Origin: Actinomycetota bacterium
Lineage (GTDB): Bacteria > Actinomycetota > Acidimicrobiia > Acidimicrobiales > Ilumatobacteraceae
NCBI GenBank assembly: GCA_009711295.1
Contig: WLST01000001.1
Location: forward strand, 58,371-122,370
Length of the DNA stretch: 64,000 nt
Direction: 5' to 3'
Both the position numbers and the translations under genes were made by a program. Shown here one piece after another: positions 36,957 through 46,819 of the stretch. A model generated the notes under the pieces. That model was not told where the DNA came from. It worked only from the letters and a program-made list of their open reading frames with translations, and made no database searches. Position 1 is the stretch's first letter; the number at the start of each line of letters is the position of its first letter.

Positions 36957-37877
36957 GTGAGCACCATGGCAAGTAAAGAAGCAGAAGCATTCCTTCAACA
37001 AGTGCGTGAGTACCAAAAACAAGCACTTGGCTCAGCAACTGCAGTTCCCACGCTGGAAGAAATGCGCTTTGGGGCAGAAGCAGTGATGGAAACCGTTGGT
37101 GCCATGCCAAGTGGGGTAGATCTTGAAGAAGTTGACGTCAATGGTCTGTCAGCTTTGTGGGTGCGACACTCTGGGGCCGATACGAAATCAGTGGTGATGT
37201 ACTTCCATGGTGGTGGTTACGTCGTGCAAAGCGCCAATTCACATCGCAAAGTTGCTGCTCACCTTGCATTGCAGAGCAACAGAAACGTTCTGAGCGTGAA
37301 TTATCGGCTCGCTCCCGAGCACGCTCATCCAGCGGCAGTAAACGATGCAGTACTTGCGTATGAGTGGTTATTGAAAGCTGGCTATGCGCCGAGCAAAATC
37401 GCTCTTGCCGGCGACTCGGCAGGTGGAGGGTTGTCTGTTGCACTGATGGTTGCATTGAAAAATCAGAAAATCGAGCAGCCAGCTGGCGCAGTTGTATTTT
37501 CTCCGTGGGTAGATCTTGAGGGCACCGGTGAATCTATGGATTCCAAAGCAAGCGTCGACCTCATGGTTGACCGTCATGCTCTTGCGCTCATGGCAAACAT
37601 GTTTATTGCAGGAGGCTCACTTCGCGACCCGCTCGCTGCTCCGTTGTATGCAGACCTCGCCGGAGTTGCGCCTCTTTATATTCAAGTAGGAGGCGATGAA
37701 GCATTGCTCGATGACTCCACCCGTTTAGCGACACGTGCAGCCCATGCCGGAGTACCAGTGCGCTTAGAAGTTTTTCCCGAAATGCAGCACGTCTTTCAAT
37801 CGGGAGTGGGTGTCATTCCTGAAGCCAACGACGCAGTTGCTCGTGCAGGGCAGTGGTTGCAGGGAATCTTGGCCTAA
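36957..37877 (+). CDS. Alpha/beta hydrolase (HSL/lipase family)
   Basis: VMYFHGGGYVVQSANSHR, VNYRLAPEHAHPAAV, ALAGDSAGGGLSVALMV. Confidence 0.93.
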   Translation: MSTMASKEAEAFLQQVREYQKQALGSATAVPTLEEMRFGAEAVMETVGAMPSGVDLEEVDVNGLSALWVRHSGADTKSVVMYFHGGGYVVQSANSHRKVAAHLALQSNRNVLSVNYRLAPEHAHPAAVNDAVLAYEWLLKAGYAPSKIALAGDSAGGGLSVALMVALKNQKIEQPAGAVVFSPWVDLEGTGESMDSKASVDLMVDRHALALMANMFIAGGSLRDPLAAPLYADLAGVAPLYIQVGGDEALLDDSTRLATRAAHAGVPVRLEVFPEMQHVFQSGVGVIPEANDAVARAGQWLQGILA

Positions 37878-37880
37878 GTG

Positions 37881-38840
37881 CTACTTGCCGTTCAGTGCGG
37901 CAACAACAGGTGCAAAGGTGTCAACATCTTCTGCTCCAACAATGACGTAGCTAAAGCCCCAACGTTCGCGGCGAGCAATAAGATCTTCAATGAGCTTGCT
38001 CGGCGGGCCAATGAGGGCAAAGGGTGTTTCTTCCACCATTGATGGCGTGACACCAATCATTTGAGCAACACCATCAATTGTTCCAGCGGCATCGTCGGTG
38101 ACCTTGACAAAAAAGGAACGAATGTTCATTTCAATGCTGGGCAATCGTGACCCTGCTGCATTAATGACGATGTTGACCTTCTCGGTCACGGCCTCGGCGG
38201 TCATGGTGCTAATTGCCTCGGGGCCAACAACGCCTGCGGTCATGGTGCCGTTAATTCCAATGATGTCTGCTTCACGGGCAGCATAAGAAAGAACACGTTT
38301 GCCGCCTCCACCAATCAAGATGGGCGGGTATGGGCGCTGCACGGGTTTTGGCATGCCCACGTAATTCGCCACGTTGTAATGAGTGCCTGAATGGTTCACG
38401 GGGTCGTCACTCATTGCGGCTTTGATGATGGCAAGACCCTCAATGAAGCGGTCGATGCGGACACCTGGTGTGTCATAAGCAATTCCCGACTGCTCATAGT
38501 CGCTCACCATCCAGCCGGCACCTAAACCAATTTCCAAACGACCCTCAGAGAGCAAGTCGATAGTGGCAAGTTCTTTTGCCAGCACAACAGGGTGCTTGTA
38601 GTCGTTGTCCCATACCAGCGCACCAACACGCAGGGTGCTTGTTGCATCGGCCACTGTTTGCAGTGCAGGAATTGGGGCGAGTTGATCGGTGAAGTGGTCG
38701 GGCATGGTGAGACAAGAAAAGCCGTTTGCTTCAGTTTTCTTCGCGAGGTCGACCCACTCTGTGCGGTTCGCGGCGCGTGAGCATTGGACGCCAAAACGAA
38801 AGGGTGCGATGTGGGGAAAAGTCATGTGAAACCTTGACAT
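37881..38840 (-). CDS. LLM class F420-dependent oxidoreductase
   Basis: RFGVQCSRAANRTEWVDLAKKTEANGFSCLTMPDHF…ELATIDLLSEGRLEIGLGAGWMVSDYEQSG. Confidence 0.9.
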   Translation of the reverse strand: MSRFHMTFPHIAPFRFGVQCSRAANRTEWVDLAKKTEANGFSCLTMPDHFTDQLAPIPALQTVADATSTLRVGALVWDNDYKHPVVLAKELATIDLLSEGRLEIGLGAGWMVSDYEQSGIAYDTPGVRIDRFIEGLAIIKAAMSDDPVNHSGTHYNVANYVGMPKPVQRPYPPILIGGGGKRVLSYAAREADIIGINGTMTAGVVGPEAISTMTAEAVTEKVNIVINAAGSRLPSIEMNIRSFFVKVTDDAAGTIDGVAQMIGVTPSMVEETPFALIGPPSKLIEDLIARRERWGFSYVIVGAEDVDTFAPVVAALNGK

Positions 38841-38924
38841 ATTCCAGAGCAGTACAGCAAGAAAAGAGGCATGACGTGACTTGCTTCTCCAATACTTATC
38901 CATTAAATTGAATTTGAATTCAAT

Positions 38925-38940
38925 GTCCACCTGGGTGGAC
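38925..38940. promoter_or_regulatory. Perfect dyad GTCCACC-TG-GGTGGAC upstream of a lipoprotein gene
   Basis: 16-bp inverted repeat read directly. Confidence 0.5.
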
Positions 38941-38944
38941 CCAA

Positions 38945-40699
38945 ATGCGGGTAAAGGTGGATGTTGTGGCTCGTTTTACACACATATGGAAAACAGGTGT
39001 TGTTGTAACAGCATTATTGGCAACGGTGGTCGCATGCGGTAGCAGTGATTCATCACGTGAACGCAATGTTGCATTGGTTGCAGGAACTACCTGTGCGAAA
39101 CCTGGTCAGGTATCAAAAATATCGAAGGTGTCAGTGGTGTGTGCGAAAACGATCACCGGCAACATTTGGTATCCAACAATGAAATCTCAGGGTCGCGCGG
39201 TGTCGTGCGCAAAATCAGGTGCTGTGCGTAAAAAGAAAGCTGTGGTGTGGGTGTGTGGTGTTACTAAAGGTAAAAAACTGTGGAATGCCACGTCGCCTTT
39301 GCCAGCGGCGGTATTGCTAGCGGCTGCAGTTGTTGAACCTGGCGTTTCTCAACCGGTAATTATTTTAGAGTCAACCAATGTTGCGACACCTTCACAGCCA
39401 GTTGTGGCTGACAACAATGTGTTGGCAAACCTCGGTATTGCTGACGAACCACCCGTTACGACGCCATCAACTGTTCCTGATGCAACGACAACAACATCGA
39501 CGACGATTGCCAAAACAACTACAACATCGACGACGATTGCCAAAACAACTACAACATCGACGACGATTCCAAAAACAACAACGACAGCAACAACTGCACC
39601 TATTTCATACAAGGTGGGCGACAAAGGCCCTGGTGGTGGAACGGTTTTCTATGTTGCGCCTTCTTCTTTTGCTTCTACAGGTTCTGCCTGTGGCACTGAA
39701 TGTGATTATTTGGAAGCTGCACCCACTGGGTGGATTGCTGCTGCAACGCCTGCTGGGCAAACTAATTGTCAGACGGCTGGCACAAGCTCTACTGATCCGC
39801 GGTGCGCGTGGTCTGGTAATGAATATTCTCGAGTTGGGACCACGGATACAGCGATCGGTACGGGCTACGCGAATACTTCAGCGATGATTCTTCAAGATGA
39901 GACCGTGGCAAAAGCAGCGACTGTTGCCCGTGCATTTCAAGGTGGGGGTAAAACCGATTGGTTTTTACCATCACAAGATGAACTAAATCAGATGCATATC
40001 AATAGGGCTGCAATTGGTGATTTTGTTTCTGGCCCCTATTGGAGCTCGTCTGAGAACGGCGCGGATCGCGCGTGGTACCAGTTCTTCAGCAACGCCGCCC
40101 CTAGCCACGCCAAGAAGACGTGGTTTAACTACGTGCGTCCAGTGCGAGCCTTTTCTGCAACAACGTCAACGGCCTCTGTTTCCTACAAAGTGGGAGATAC
40201 CGGTCCTGGCGGCGGCATCATCTTTTACAAAGATTTAGAACGCCCAATAGGTTCCCAATATTTCGAAGCGGCGTGTGCTGGATGGTCTGATGGCACATGT
40301 GGCGGATACGACATTGCCGACCCGGAACCTAAGTGGGGTTGTCATGGGGTCGCTCTTTCTGGTGCTGATGGAAGCGCAATTGGGGATGGTAAGCAGAACA
40401 CGGCCGATATTCTGAGTGAGTGTAAAGAGGCTCGCATTGCCGCTTCTCTTGCCGATAAATTGGTGTTGGGCGGCCAATCCGATTGGTTTTTGGCATCAAA
40501 AGATGAGCTGAATCAGATGTACCTCCAGAAGTCGGCAGTTGGCGGTTTAGATTCTTTTTCCTATTGGACTTCGACTGAGTTCGGCCTTGATAGCAAGATT
40601 GGTGCGGTTTATCAAGCTTTTTACAAAGGCTTTCGCGGCTCTCAAAGTTCCCTCGCAAAGCAAGGGTTTACCGGTGTTCGGCCGGTGCGTTCTTTCTAG
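38945..40699 (+). CDS. Lipoprotein with two DUF1566/Lcl-like domains and Thr-rich repeat linker
   Basis: Lipobox ATVVACGSS; two copies of YKVGDxGPGGG…DWFLPSxDELNQM…YW(S/T)S(S/T)E…VRPVR; start may be GTG at 38966. Confidence 0.85.
   Translation: MRVKVDVVARFTHIWKTGVVVTALLATVVACGSSDSSRERNVALVAGTTCAKPGQVSKISKVSVVCAKTITGNIWYPTMKSQGRAVSCAKSGAVRKKKAVVWVCGVTKGKKLWNATSPLPAAVLLAAAVVEPGVSQPVIILESTNVATPSQPVVADNNVLANLGIADEPPVTTPSTVPDATTTTSTTIAKTTTTSTTIAKTTTTSTTIPKTTTTATTAPISYKVGDKGPGGGTVFYVAPSSFASTGSACGTECDYLEAAPTGWIAAATPAGQTNCQTAGTSSTDPRCAWSGNEYSRVGTTDTAIGTGYANTSAMILQDETVAKAATVARAFQGGGKTDWFLPSQDELNQMHINRAAIGDFVSGPYWSSSENGADRAWYQFFSNAAPSHAKKTWFNYVRPVRAFSATTSTASVSYKVGDTGPGGGIIFYKDLERPIGSQYFEAACAGWSDGTCGGYDIADPEPKWGCHGVALSGADGSAIGDGKQNTADILSECKEARIAASLADKLVLGGQSDWFLASKDELNQMYLQKSAVGGLDSFSYWTSTEFGLDSKIGAVYQAFYKGFRGSQSSLAKQGFTGVRPVRSF
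39491..39580 (+). repeat. Tandem 30-bp repeat (about 3 copies) encoding TTSTTIAKTT
   Basis: acaacatcgacgacgattgccaaaacaact repeated head to tail, third copy diverged. Confidence 0.9.
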
Positions 40700-40779
40700 C
40701 AATTCAGTTATTGATGAACGATGGCGTGTGATGTGTCATAGAACGCAACACCTCTCTGTACTCAGGTACCGTAGAGATT

Positions 40780-43149
40780 GTGCCGAATGCAAAGGATTTC
40801 TTCCGTAAGTTTGCGACGAAAGATTATCTTTCGCGCGTAGGCGGCACTGTAGGAAAGATGAGCATCGTGCTCATGGCTGGCGCGCTTCTTGTGAGCGCTC
40901 TCGTTGTTGCAATGGCGCCACGTGTGTGGGGAATTGCTACAGCACATAGCGAAAAACCAGTCACGCTTCCTGCGTTTACCGGAATCGCACAGCGTTCGTA
41001 CCTGTACGACGTGAATGGCGCTCAAATTGGCGCGTTCCAGGTGGAGAATAGCCAGCCAGTCAAAATGCAAGAAGTGCCGGTCGACGTCACGGCGGCAATT
41101 CTTGCAGTGGAAGATGCTGGCTTCTACGGGCACAAAGGTGTGAACCTGCGCGCTTTGGTACGTGCAACGCTGTCGAACTTCAATGCGGGAAGCTCGCGGC
41201 AAGGTGCCTCAACCATTACTCAGCAAGTGGTGAAAAATGAATATCTTGCAGGCTTGCCGCGCGATGGCCGGTACAAAGTGCTGCAGACAAGGTATGCCGC
41301 ATTGCTAGAGAAGCAAGCGACAAAGCCACAAATTCTTGAGAGGTATTTGAACACCGTATTTTTCGGAAATAATGCTTACGGTATTGAAGCTGCTGCAGAA
41401 ATATATTTTGGCGTTGGTGTGGAAAAGCTCACCTTGGTGCAGGGCGCATTTCTGGCTGGCCTCATTCAGGCACCTACCAGTTACGACCCCATTCGCCACC
41501 CTGAACGGTCGCGGCAACGTTTTACTCAATCTTTGAATCGCCTTGTGGTTGAGGACTTAATGACAAAAGAAGAAGCTGCACGTTTGGCCAAAGAGTGGCC
41601 GTTGCCAGAAGTGGTGCAAAGTGTTCCGCAGAAGTCGGTAGAGCGCACGTACTTTTCTGAAACGGTGAAAGATTACTTATTGAACCGCAGCGATATTTTG
41701 GGCCCTACGTATCAAGAGCGATACAACGCGCTCTTTCGTGGTGGTCTCAAGATCTACACCACACTCGATAATAGTTATCAAAAAGCTGCAGAAAAGGCCG
41801 CGGCTGAGAAGCTTCCAGCAAACAAGCAAGGTATTCAGTCAGCAGTGTTGTCATTAGACACTGCAACCGGTGGCGTGCGTGCCATGGTGGGCGGGCCTGG
41901 TTTTGTTCCTGGGCAAAGTGAAGTCAACATGACACTGCGCAGGCGTCAAACAGGGTCGAGTGTCAAGATCTTTATTTTGGCTGCTGCCTTGCAAGCCGGA
42001 GCTGAAGGAATAGATCTCATCGATGGCACCTTGCCGTGCACCTTGCCAAACCCGGGTAAGCCTGAAGAGCCTTTTGTTGTGACAAAAGGTGTGAGCCGCC
42101 CGCTGGGTTCGCTCGAAGAAATGACCTGGTATTCCATTAACTGTGCATATAGCAGGCTCTCGCAAATTGTGGGGCTGAATCGTTTGGTCGACACCACGTA
42201 TCGCATGACGCAGTCGATGTATCTGAATCGTGAAACGTATTCCATTCAGCCGTATGCGAGTTTTGCGACGGGCGCAAATGAAATGAGCCCTTTCGATATG
42301 GCGAGCGGGGCGCAAACTATTGCCAATGGCGGTTTGCACAAGCAGCCGTACTTCATTGACCGCATCGAGAACGTCTCGGGAACGATGTACGAGCACAACG
42401 ACCCAGGAACACAAGTGTTCGCAAAAGAAATTGCCGATAAGGAAGTGGCCATTTTGAAAGGTGTTCTCACGAAGGGCACTGCCCGTCGTAGTGCGCTCGA
42501 CAAAGAACGCCCCGCTGGTGGAAAAACGGGTACGCAAGACGACAACACCAACGCATGGTTTGTTGGGTTTACCAAAGAACTCACCACTGCCGTGTGGGTG
42601 GGCGACCCTCGCGCATATACCTCGATGGTAGGAATCCCTGAGTTCGTTGCAGCGGGAGTGCCGCGTGTGCAGGGCGCAACATTCCCCGCAGCTATCTGGA
42701 AGGCATACAACGATGTCGCTCTCGTTGATGCTCCCATTGTCGATTGGGATGCGGCCGTTCCACCAAGCCGTGGTTCAATGCGTTTGTATTTGCCCGGTGT
42801 CGACTGTGTTGCTCAGCTGGTGTCGGGTGCATTGCCACGCAGGTTTACTGGCAATGTGGTGGCCTTCGACCCCATGTGGTTAACCACAACTACAGTTCAG
42901 CCAATTGGTGATCCGGCAGCCGGAGCTGCTACCTCAATGCCAAGTACAACCACCACGGTGCCTGTGGTGGTTCCTGGGGCTCAGGGCCCACCAGTGGTGA
43001 GCATCGTCGACCCGGGCACCACCATTTTGCCGTCGAATACCAACCCATTTTCTCCTCTACCAACGCTCGACCCGTTGCGGAACCTGGTTTTCGACTGTGC
43101 AAAACCTCTTCCAGGAAGCGTGCAAACGAGTATTCCGACACCTGGGTAA
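40780..43149 (+). CDS. Bifunctional class A penicillin-binding protein (transglycosylase/transpeptidase)
   Basis: AILAVEDAGFYGHKGVN, GASTITQQVVKNEYL, RQTGSSVKIF, GKTGTQDDNTNAWFVGFT. Confidence 0.95.
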   Translation: MPNAKDFFRKFATKDYLSRVGGTVGKMSIVLMAGALLVSALVVAMAPRVWGIATAHSEKPVTLPAFTGIAQRSYLYDVNGAQIGAFQVENSQPVKMQEVPVDVTAAILAVEDAGFYGHKGVNLRALVRATLSNFNAGSSRQGASTITQQVVKNEYLAGLPRDGRYKVLQTRYAALLEKQATKPQILERYLNTVFFGNNAYGIEAAAEIYFGVGVEKLTLVQGAFLAGLIQAPTSYDPIRHPERSRQRFTQSLNRLVVEDLMTKEEAARLAKEWPLPEVVQSVPQKSVERTYFSETVKDYLLNRSDILGPTYQERYNALFRGGLKIYTTLDNSYQKAAEKAAAEKLPANKQGIQSAVLSLDTATGGVRAMVGGPGFVPGQSEVNMTLRRRQTGSSVKIFILAAALQAGAEGIDLIDGTLPCTLPNPGKPEEPFVVTKGVSRPLGSLEEMTWYSINCAYSRLSQIVGLNRLVDTTYRMTQSMYLNRETYSIQPYASFATGANEMSPFDMASGAQTIANGGLHKQPYFIDRIENVSGTMYEHNDPGTQVFAKEIADKEVAILKGVLTKGTARRSALDKERPAGGKTGTQDDNTNAWFVGFTKELTTAVWVGDPRAYTSMVGIPEFVAAGVPRVQGATFPAAIWKAYNDVALVDAPIVDWDAAVPPSRGSMRLYLPGVDCVAQLVSGALPRRFTGNVVAFDPMWLTTTTVQPIGDPAAGAATSMPSTTTTVPVVVPGAQGPPVVSIVDPGTTILPSNTNPFSPLPTLDPLRNLVFDCAKPLPGSVQTSIPTPG

Positions 43150-43161
43150 TAGCCTGCAAGT

Positions 43162-43866
43162 GTGTCGATCTTGGTTCATCTCTATGACCTGCAAATGCTC
43201 GATACCACCCTTGAGCAACTGCGCCATCACTTCATCACTTTGCCTGAGCGCGAGGCATTGGCCGTAGTTCAAAAAAATATTGCCGATTGCGCATCGCAAA
43301 TATCGTCGGGTGAAATGCGTCAACAAGAACTTGAAAAATTGTTGAATGTTGCTGAAGCAACCAGTGCAACTCTACGTAAAAAACGAGAGCGGCTTGAACA
43401 GCAAATGAAAACCGTTATTGCTCCGCGCGAAGCAGAAGCGCTTCAGCACGAGATTCTGACGGTGAACACTGAATTGAATACAGCCGATGAAGAGTCGCTG
43501 GCCTTCATGGAAGAGTCGGAACACATCGATTCCACTCTTGTGGCGGCGCGTGCAGCGCTCGTCGAGTTGCGCACTGCAGAAGTTACTGCCACCGCAGCAT
43601 TACATGAAGCCGAGGAGTATAAAAAAGCCGAAGCTCGTGATGTAGAGGAAAAGCGTCAACGCCTTGCCGAGACACTCGATGAAAAGTGGTCGGCCGCATA
43701 TGAACTGCGCCGCTCACAGCACAAAGGCATTGCTGTGGCGAAGGTAAAAAATCACGTGTGTGGTGGTTGCCATCTCGACTTGTCTACATCTGAGGTCGAC
43801 CTACTCAAAAAAGAAACAGACGAAAACAGGGAATGCCCGAACTGTGCTCGGTGGTTGGTGTTCTAG
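43162..43866 (+). CDS. Coiled-coil C4-type zinc ribbon protein
   Basis: Long coiled coil and C-terminal CGGCHLDLSTSEVDLLKK…RECPNCARWLVF. Confidence 0.88.
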   Translation: MSILVHLYDLQMLDTTLEQLRHHFITLPEREALAVVQKNIADCASQISSGEMRQQELEKLLNVAEATSATLRKKRERLEQQMKTVIAPREAEALQHEILTVNTELNTADEESLAFMEESEHIDSTLVAARAALVELRTAEVTATAALHEAEEYKKAEARDVEEKRQRLAETLDEKWSAAYELRRSQHKGIAVAKVKNHVCGGCHLDLSTSEVDLLKKETDENRECPNCARWLVF

Positions 43867-44355
43867 ATGTTTTTCTGGTTTGTCGCCGCGGCAATATTTT
43901 CGGTTCGATTTGTTTTCCAAGACCCGCGGTTCGACTATCGACTACTTGTCGTAGGGGTTCTTCTTCCCGATGCCATCGACATTTGGTTCGGTGGTGCACG
44001 AGTGCTGCACACACTTCTTTTCAGTGTTTCCATGTTGGTGGTTATTATGTTGGCGACACGAACAAGGAAAGTTCTGCGTAAGCGCCTCTTGCCGCTCGCT
44101 ATTGGCACCTTTATGCATCTCATTTTCGATGGGGCATTCACTGCGACGAAAGTGTTCTGGTGGCCTTTTGGGGGTGTGTCATTCGGCGATGCTGAACTTC
44201 CTGTGGCGCAACGCATGGGGCTCAACGTTGTAATGGAAATTGCTGGCGTCATCTTCCTTGTTGTCTTAGTGCGACAATGTGGCCTCGCCCATGCAGATCG
44301 GCGTCATAACTTTTTACGTACCGGAATACTTTCGCCAATGGGCGAAGAGAAGTAA
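43867..44355 (+). CDS. Membrane protein (YdjM/metal-dependent hydrolase-like)
   Basis: TM segments; LLPDAIDIWFGGARVLHTLLFS…IGTFMHLIFDG. Confidence 0.7.
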   Translation: MFFWFVAAAIFSVRFVFQDPRFDYRLLVVGVLLPDAIDIWFGGARVLHTLLFSVSMLVVIMLATRTRKVLRKRLLPLAIGTFMHLIFDGAFTATKVFWWPFGGVSFGDAELPVAQRMGLNVVMEIAGVIFLVVLVRQCGLAHADRRHNFLRTGILSPMGEEK

Positions 44356-44359
44356 CGCC

Positions 44360-44959
44360 GTGGCGGAACGTTTACTCACATTGGTGCGACATGGGCAAAC
44401 CGCCGCGAATGCGCAGAACCTATTGCAAGGCCACGTCAACCATCCGCTCGACGACATTGGTCGTGCGCAAGTGAGTTTGTTGGGCGCAGCTCTGCAGAAA
44501 ATTGCCCCAGTTGATCGTGTTGTTGCAAGCCCTCTTCTGCGGGCACAACAAACCGCGCAAGCTATTACCCAGGGTCTGACACGCAGCATCGAAGTAGAAA
44601 CCGACCCACGTTGGATAGAGCTGAACTATGGCGACTTCGATGGGCAACCAGTTAGCTCGGTGAGCCCAGAACAGTGGGCAACGTGGCGAACAGATGAGCA
44701 CTTCCGGCCACCACATGGTGAAACACTCGCCGAACTCTCGGTGCGCGTGCATGAGGCAATTGAAGACTTGTTGAACAACACAGAGCACTCACACATTGTT
44801 GTGGTGAGTCATGTCTCACCCATTAAGGCTGCAGTGGCGTGGGCTCTTGGGGTAGGAGTAAACGTGTCGTGGCGCACTGCACTTGACCGGGCATCAATGA
44901 CTACTGTCAGGCTCGATGCCAAGCACCCGGCACTGAAAACTTTTAATGTCACTTTGTGA
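44360..44959 (+). CDS. Histidine phosphatase family protein
   Basis: LTLVRHGQTAANAQNLLQGH, VASPLLRAQQTAQAI, PHGETLAEL, VVSHVSPIKA; GTG start. Confidence 0.92.
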   Translation: MAERLLTLVRHGQTAANAQNLLQGHVNHPLDDIGRAQVSLLGAALQKIAPVDRVVASPLLRAQQTAQAITQGLTRSIEVETDPRWIELNYGDFDGQPVSSVSPEQWATWRTDEHFRPPHGETLAELSVRVHEAIEDLLNNTEHSHIVVVSHVSPIKAAVAWALGVGVNVSWRTALDRASMTTVRLDAKHPALKTFNVTL

Positions 44960-44962
44960 AGT

Positions 44963-45306
<344 letters not shown>

Positions 45307-45347
45307 CTGAAAAGTGTACGAGGTTTATTGGGGAAGTGGTGTTGGCT

Positions 45348-46193
45348 TTATGAGCATTTGGCGTATTCATACGCCATGGAGTTGAGGCTTGGTGTTTCCA
45401 TATTGAGGGTGGTTTTGTTACCTGCCTCGTTGGGCTTGCCAAGTGCAACGGCGATGGTGCCAAGTGATCCGAAGGGTCCAGGTACTGCCGCTGGGTTTGG
45501 CTTGCCTGTCTTTTCATTTGTTGATGGGCCAATGCCGGCGATACCTGGGTTGATGGCTTGAGCAAGAACTGCTGCATGGCGAGATTCTTGTTCGCCGATG
45601 CCCATTGCTGCTGCACGCAACTTTGGCTGAGAAAGAAGCGACACGTAGAACTGGTAGGTCTCGGCTGCCAAAGTTTCGAGGCCAAGGGCTAATGCCATTA
45701 CATCGTCGAGTGGGGTATCGCTCGCAGCGATGCCGGCATCTTTGTTTCCCAAAATGAGATCAAGTGCAGGGTTGATGTAGAGCTTGTTGATTTGTTCGTT
45801 GGCACATTCAAAAGTTTCACCCTTTGCTTCGGTGATGACGCCACTCAATGCCTTGGCGTGAGCTTCGTGGTCGGCTTTAAACCTGTTCACCACGGCTGCG
45901 GTACCTGCTGCACTTCCCGTGAAGAGTCCGAGCTCTAATACCTTCTTGTAAGTATCGATGGCGTTGAACTCAAGTGACGTAGCGGTGCGCAAGAGCACTT
46001 CGTCTGTCGGGGCAGCTGTGGGGAGTCCTGTAGTTGGTGGAACTTCACCAATGCGAGGGAATGCACCTGCGGGGCTCTGTGGGCCTTTGCCACATGCGGC
46101 AAGAAGCGTGGTGGTTGCAATGGCAAAGCCGCCTGTGAGCAAGAATCGACGGCGGTTGACCGGTGAAGACATATCGAAGTTATTTGAGTTCAT
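45348..46193 (-). CDS. Ferritin-like domain lipoprotein (Tat-type signal)
   Basis: NRRRFLLTGGFAIATTTLLAACGKG; helical EFNAIDTYKKVLE…DHEAHAKAL…LETLAAETYQFYVSLL…EQESRHAAVLA. Confidence 0.85.
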   Translation of the reverse strand: MNSNNFDMSSPVNRRRFLLTGGFAIATTTLLAACGKGPQSPAGAFPRIGEVPPTTGLPTAAPTDEVLLRTATSLEFNAIDTYKKVLELGLFTGSAAGTAAVVNRFKADHEAHAKALSGVITEAKGETFECANEQINKLYINPALDLILGNKDAGIAASDTPLDDVMALALGLETLAAETYQFYVSLLSQPKLRAAAMGIGEQESRHAAVLAQAINPGIAGIGPSTNEKTGKPNPAAVPGPFGSLGTIAVALGKPNEAGNKTTLNMETPSLNSMAYEYAKCS

Positions 46194-46216
46194 GGTGTGT
46201 CCTTAGGAGATGTGTT

Positions 46217-46741
46217 CTACGCCGGGTAGGTCTTGGTGTCGAGTGGTTCTGCAGCATTGTCGAGGATGTCGCCGAGGGCTTTTTTGCCAGCGAAGCCAGC
46301 AAGTACTGCAGCATGACGACCCTGAACGGAAATGATGGACGCAACAAGTTGCGCGCCATCGGTGCCGGTGATTGTTCCGAGCACTCCGAGATGGGTTTTG
46401 ACGAGTGAGTTCTCTAAGGAGAGGAATGTTCCGGCGAGTTCAGCATCGGAGCCAGATGCGGCAGCAGCAACGAATGCTGTGTAGAAACTTGCATTTTGTG
46501 CAGTTGCTGCAGAACGACCAAGGAGCCCAGCCAGAGACTGTGCGTAGGCGAGATGATGTGCGCCAAATAAGTCGGTGACAACCTTGAGGTCTTTTCCTGC
46601 TGCAGCTGAAGCTTTTGCGTAGAGCGCAGTCATCGCAAGTTCAATTCCATGAGCGAACTGCAAAACGGCGATGTCGCTCTTTGTCGGTTGCTTTGGCGGG
46701 GCGGTAGTGGTGGGTGCGTCCACGCGGGGTTCCTTTCGCAT
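46217..46741 (-). CDS. Ferritin-like protein
   Basis: HGIELAMTALYAKASAA…FGAHHLAYAQSLAG…QGRHAAVLAG; start uncertain. Confidence 0.75.
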   Translation of the reverse strand: MRKEPRVDAPTTTAPPKQPTKSDIAVLQFAHGIELAMTALYAKASAAAGKDLKVVTDLFGAHHLAYAQSLAGLLGRSAATAQNASFYTAFVAAAASGSDAELAGTFLSLENSLVKTHLGVLGTITGTDGAQLVASIISVQGRHAAVLAGFAGKKALGDILDNAAEPLDTKTYPA

Positions 46742-46819
46742 TCATTAACAGATCAGATTTATGTTCATAACAGTATTTCAGACCAGGTCGATTTCCGAAC
46801 TAGGGAAAGCGAGACAACT

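Noticed and set aside
39491-39580. Short regular repeats that could suggest a CRISPR-like array
   Set aside because: The 30-bp units are head-to-tail with no spacers, lie inside an ORF and encode a Thr-rich stalk; no cas genes.
41854-42537. 227-aa minus-strand ORF opposite the penicillin-binding protein
   Set aside because: Antisense shadow ORF; the plus-strand transpeptidase motifs are continuous.
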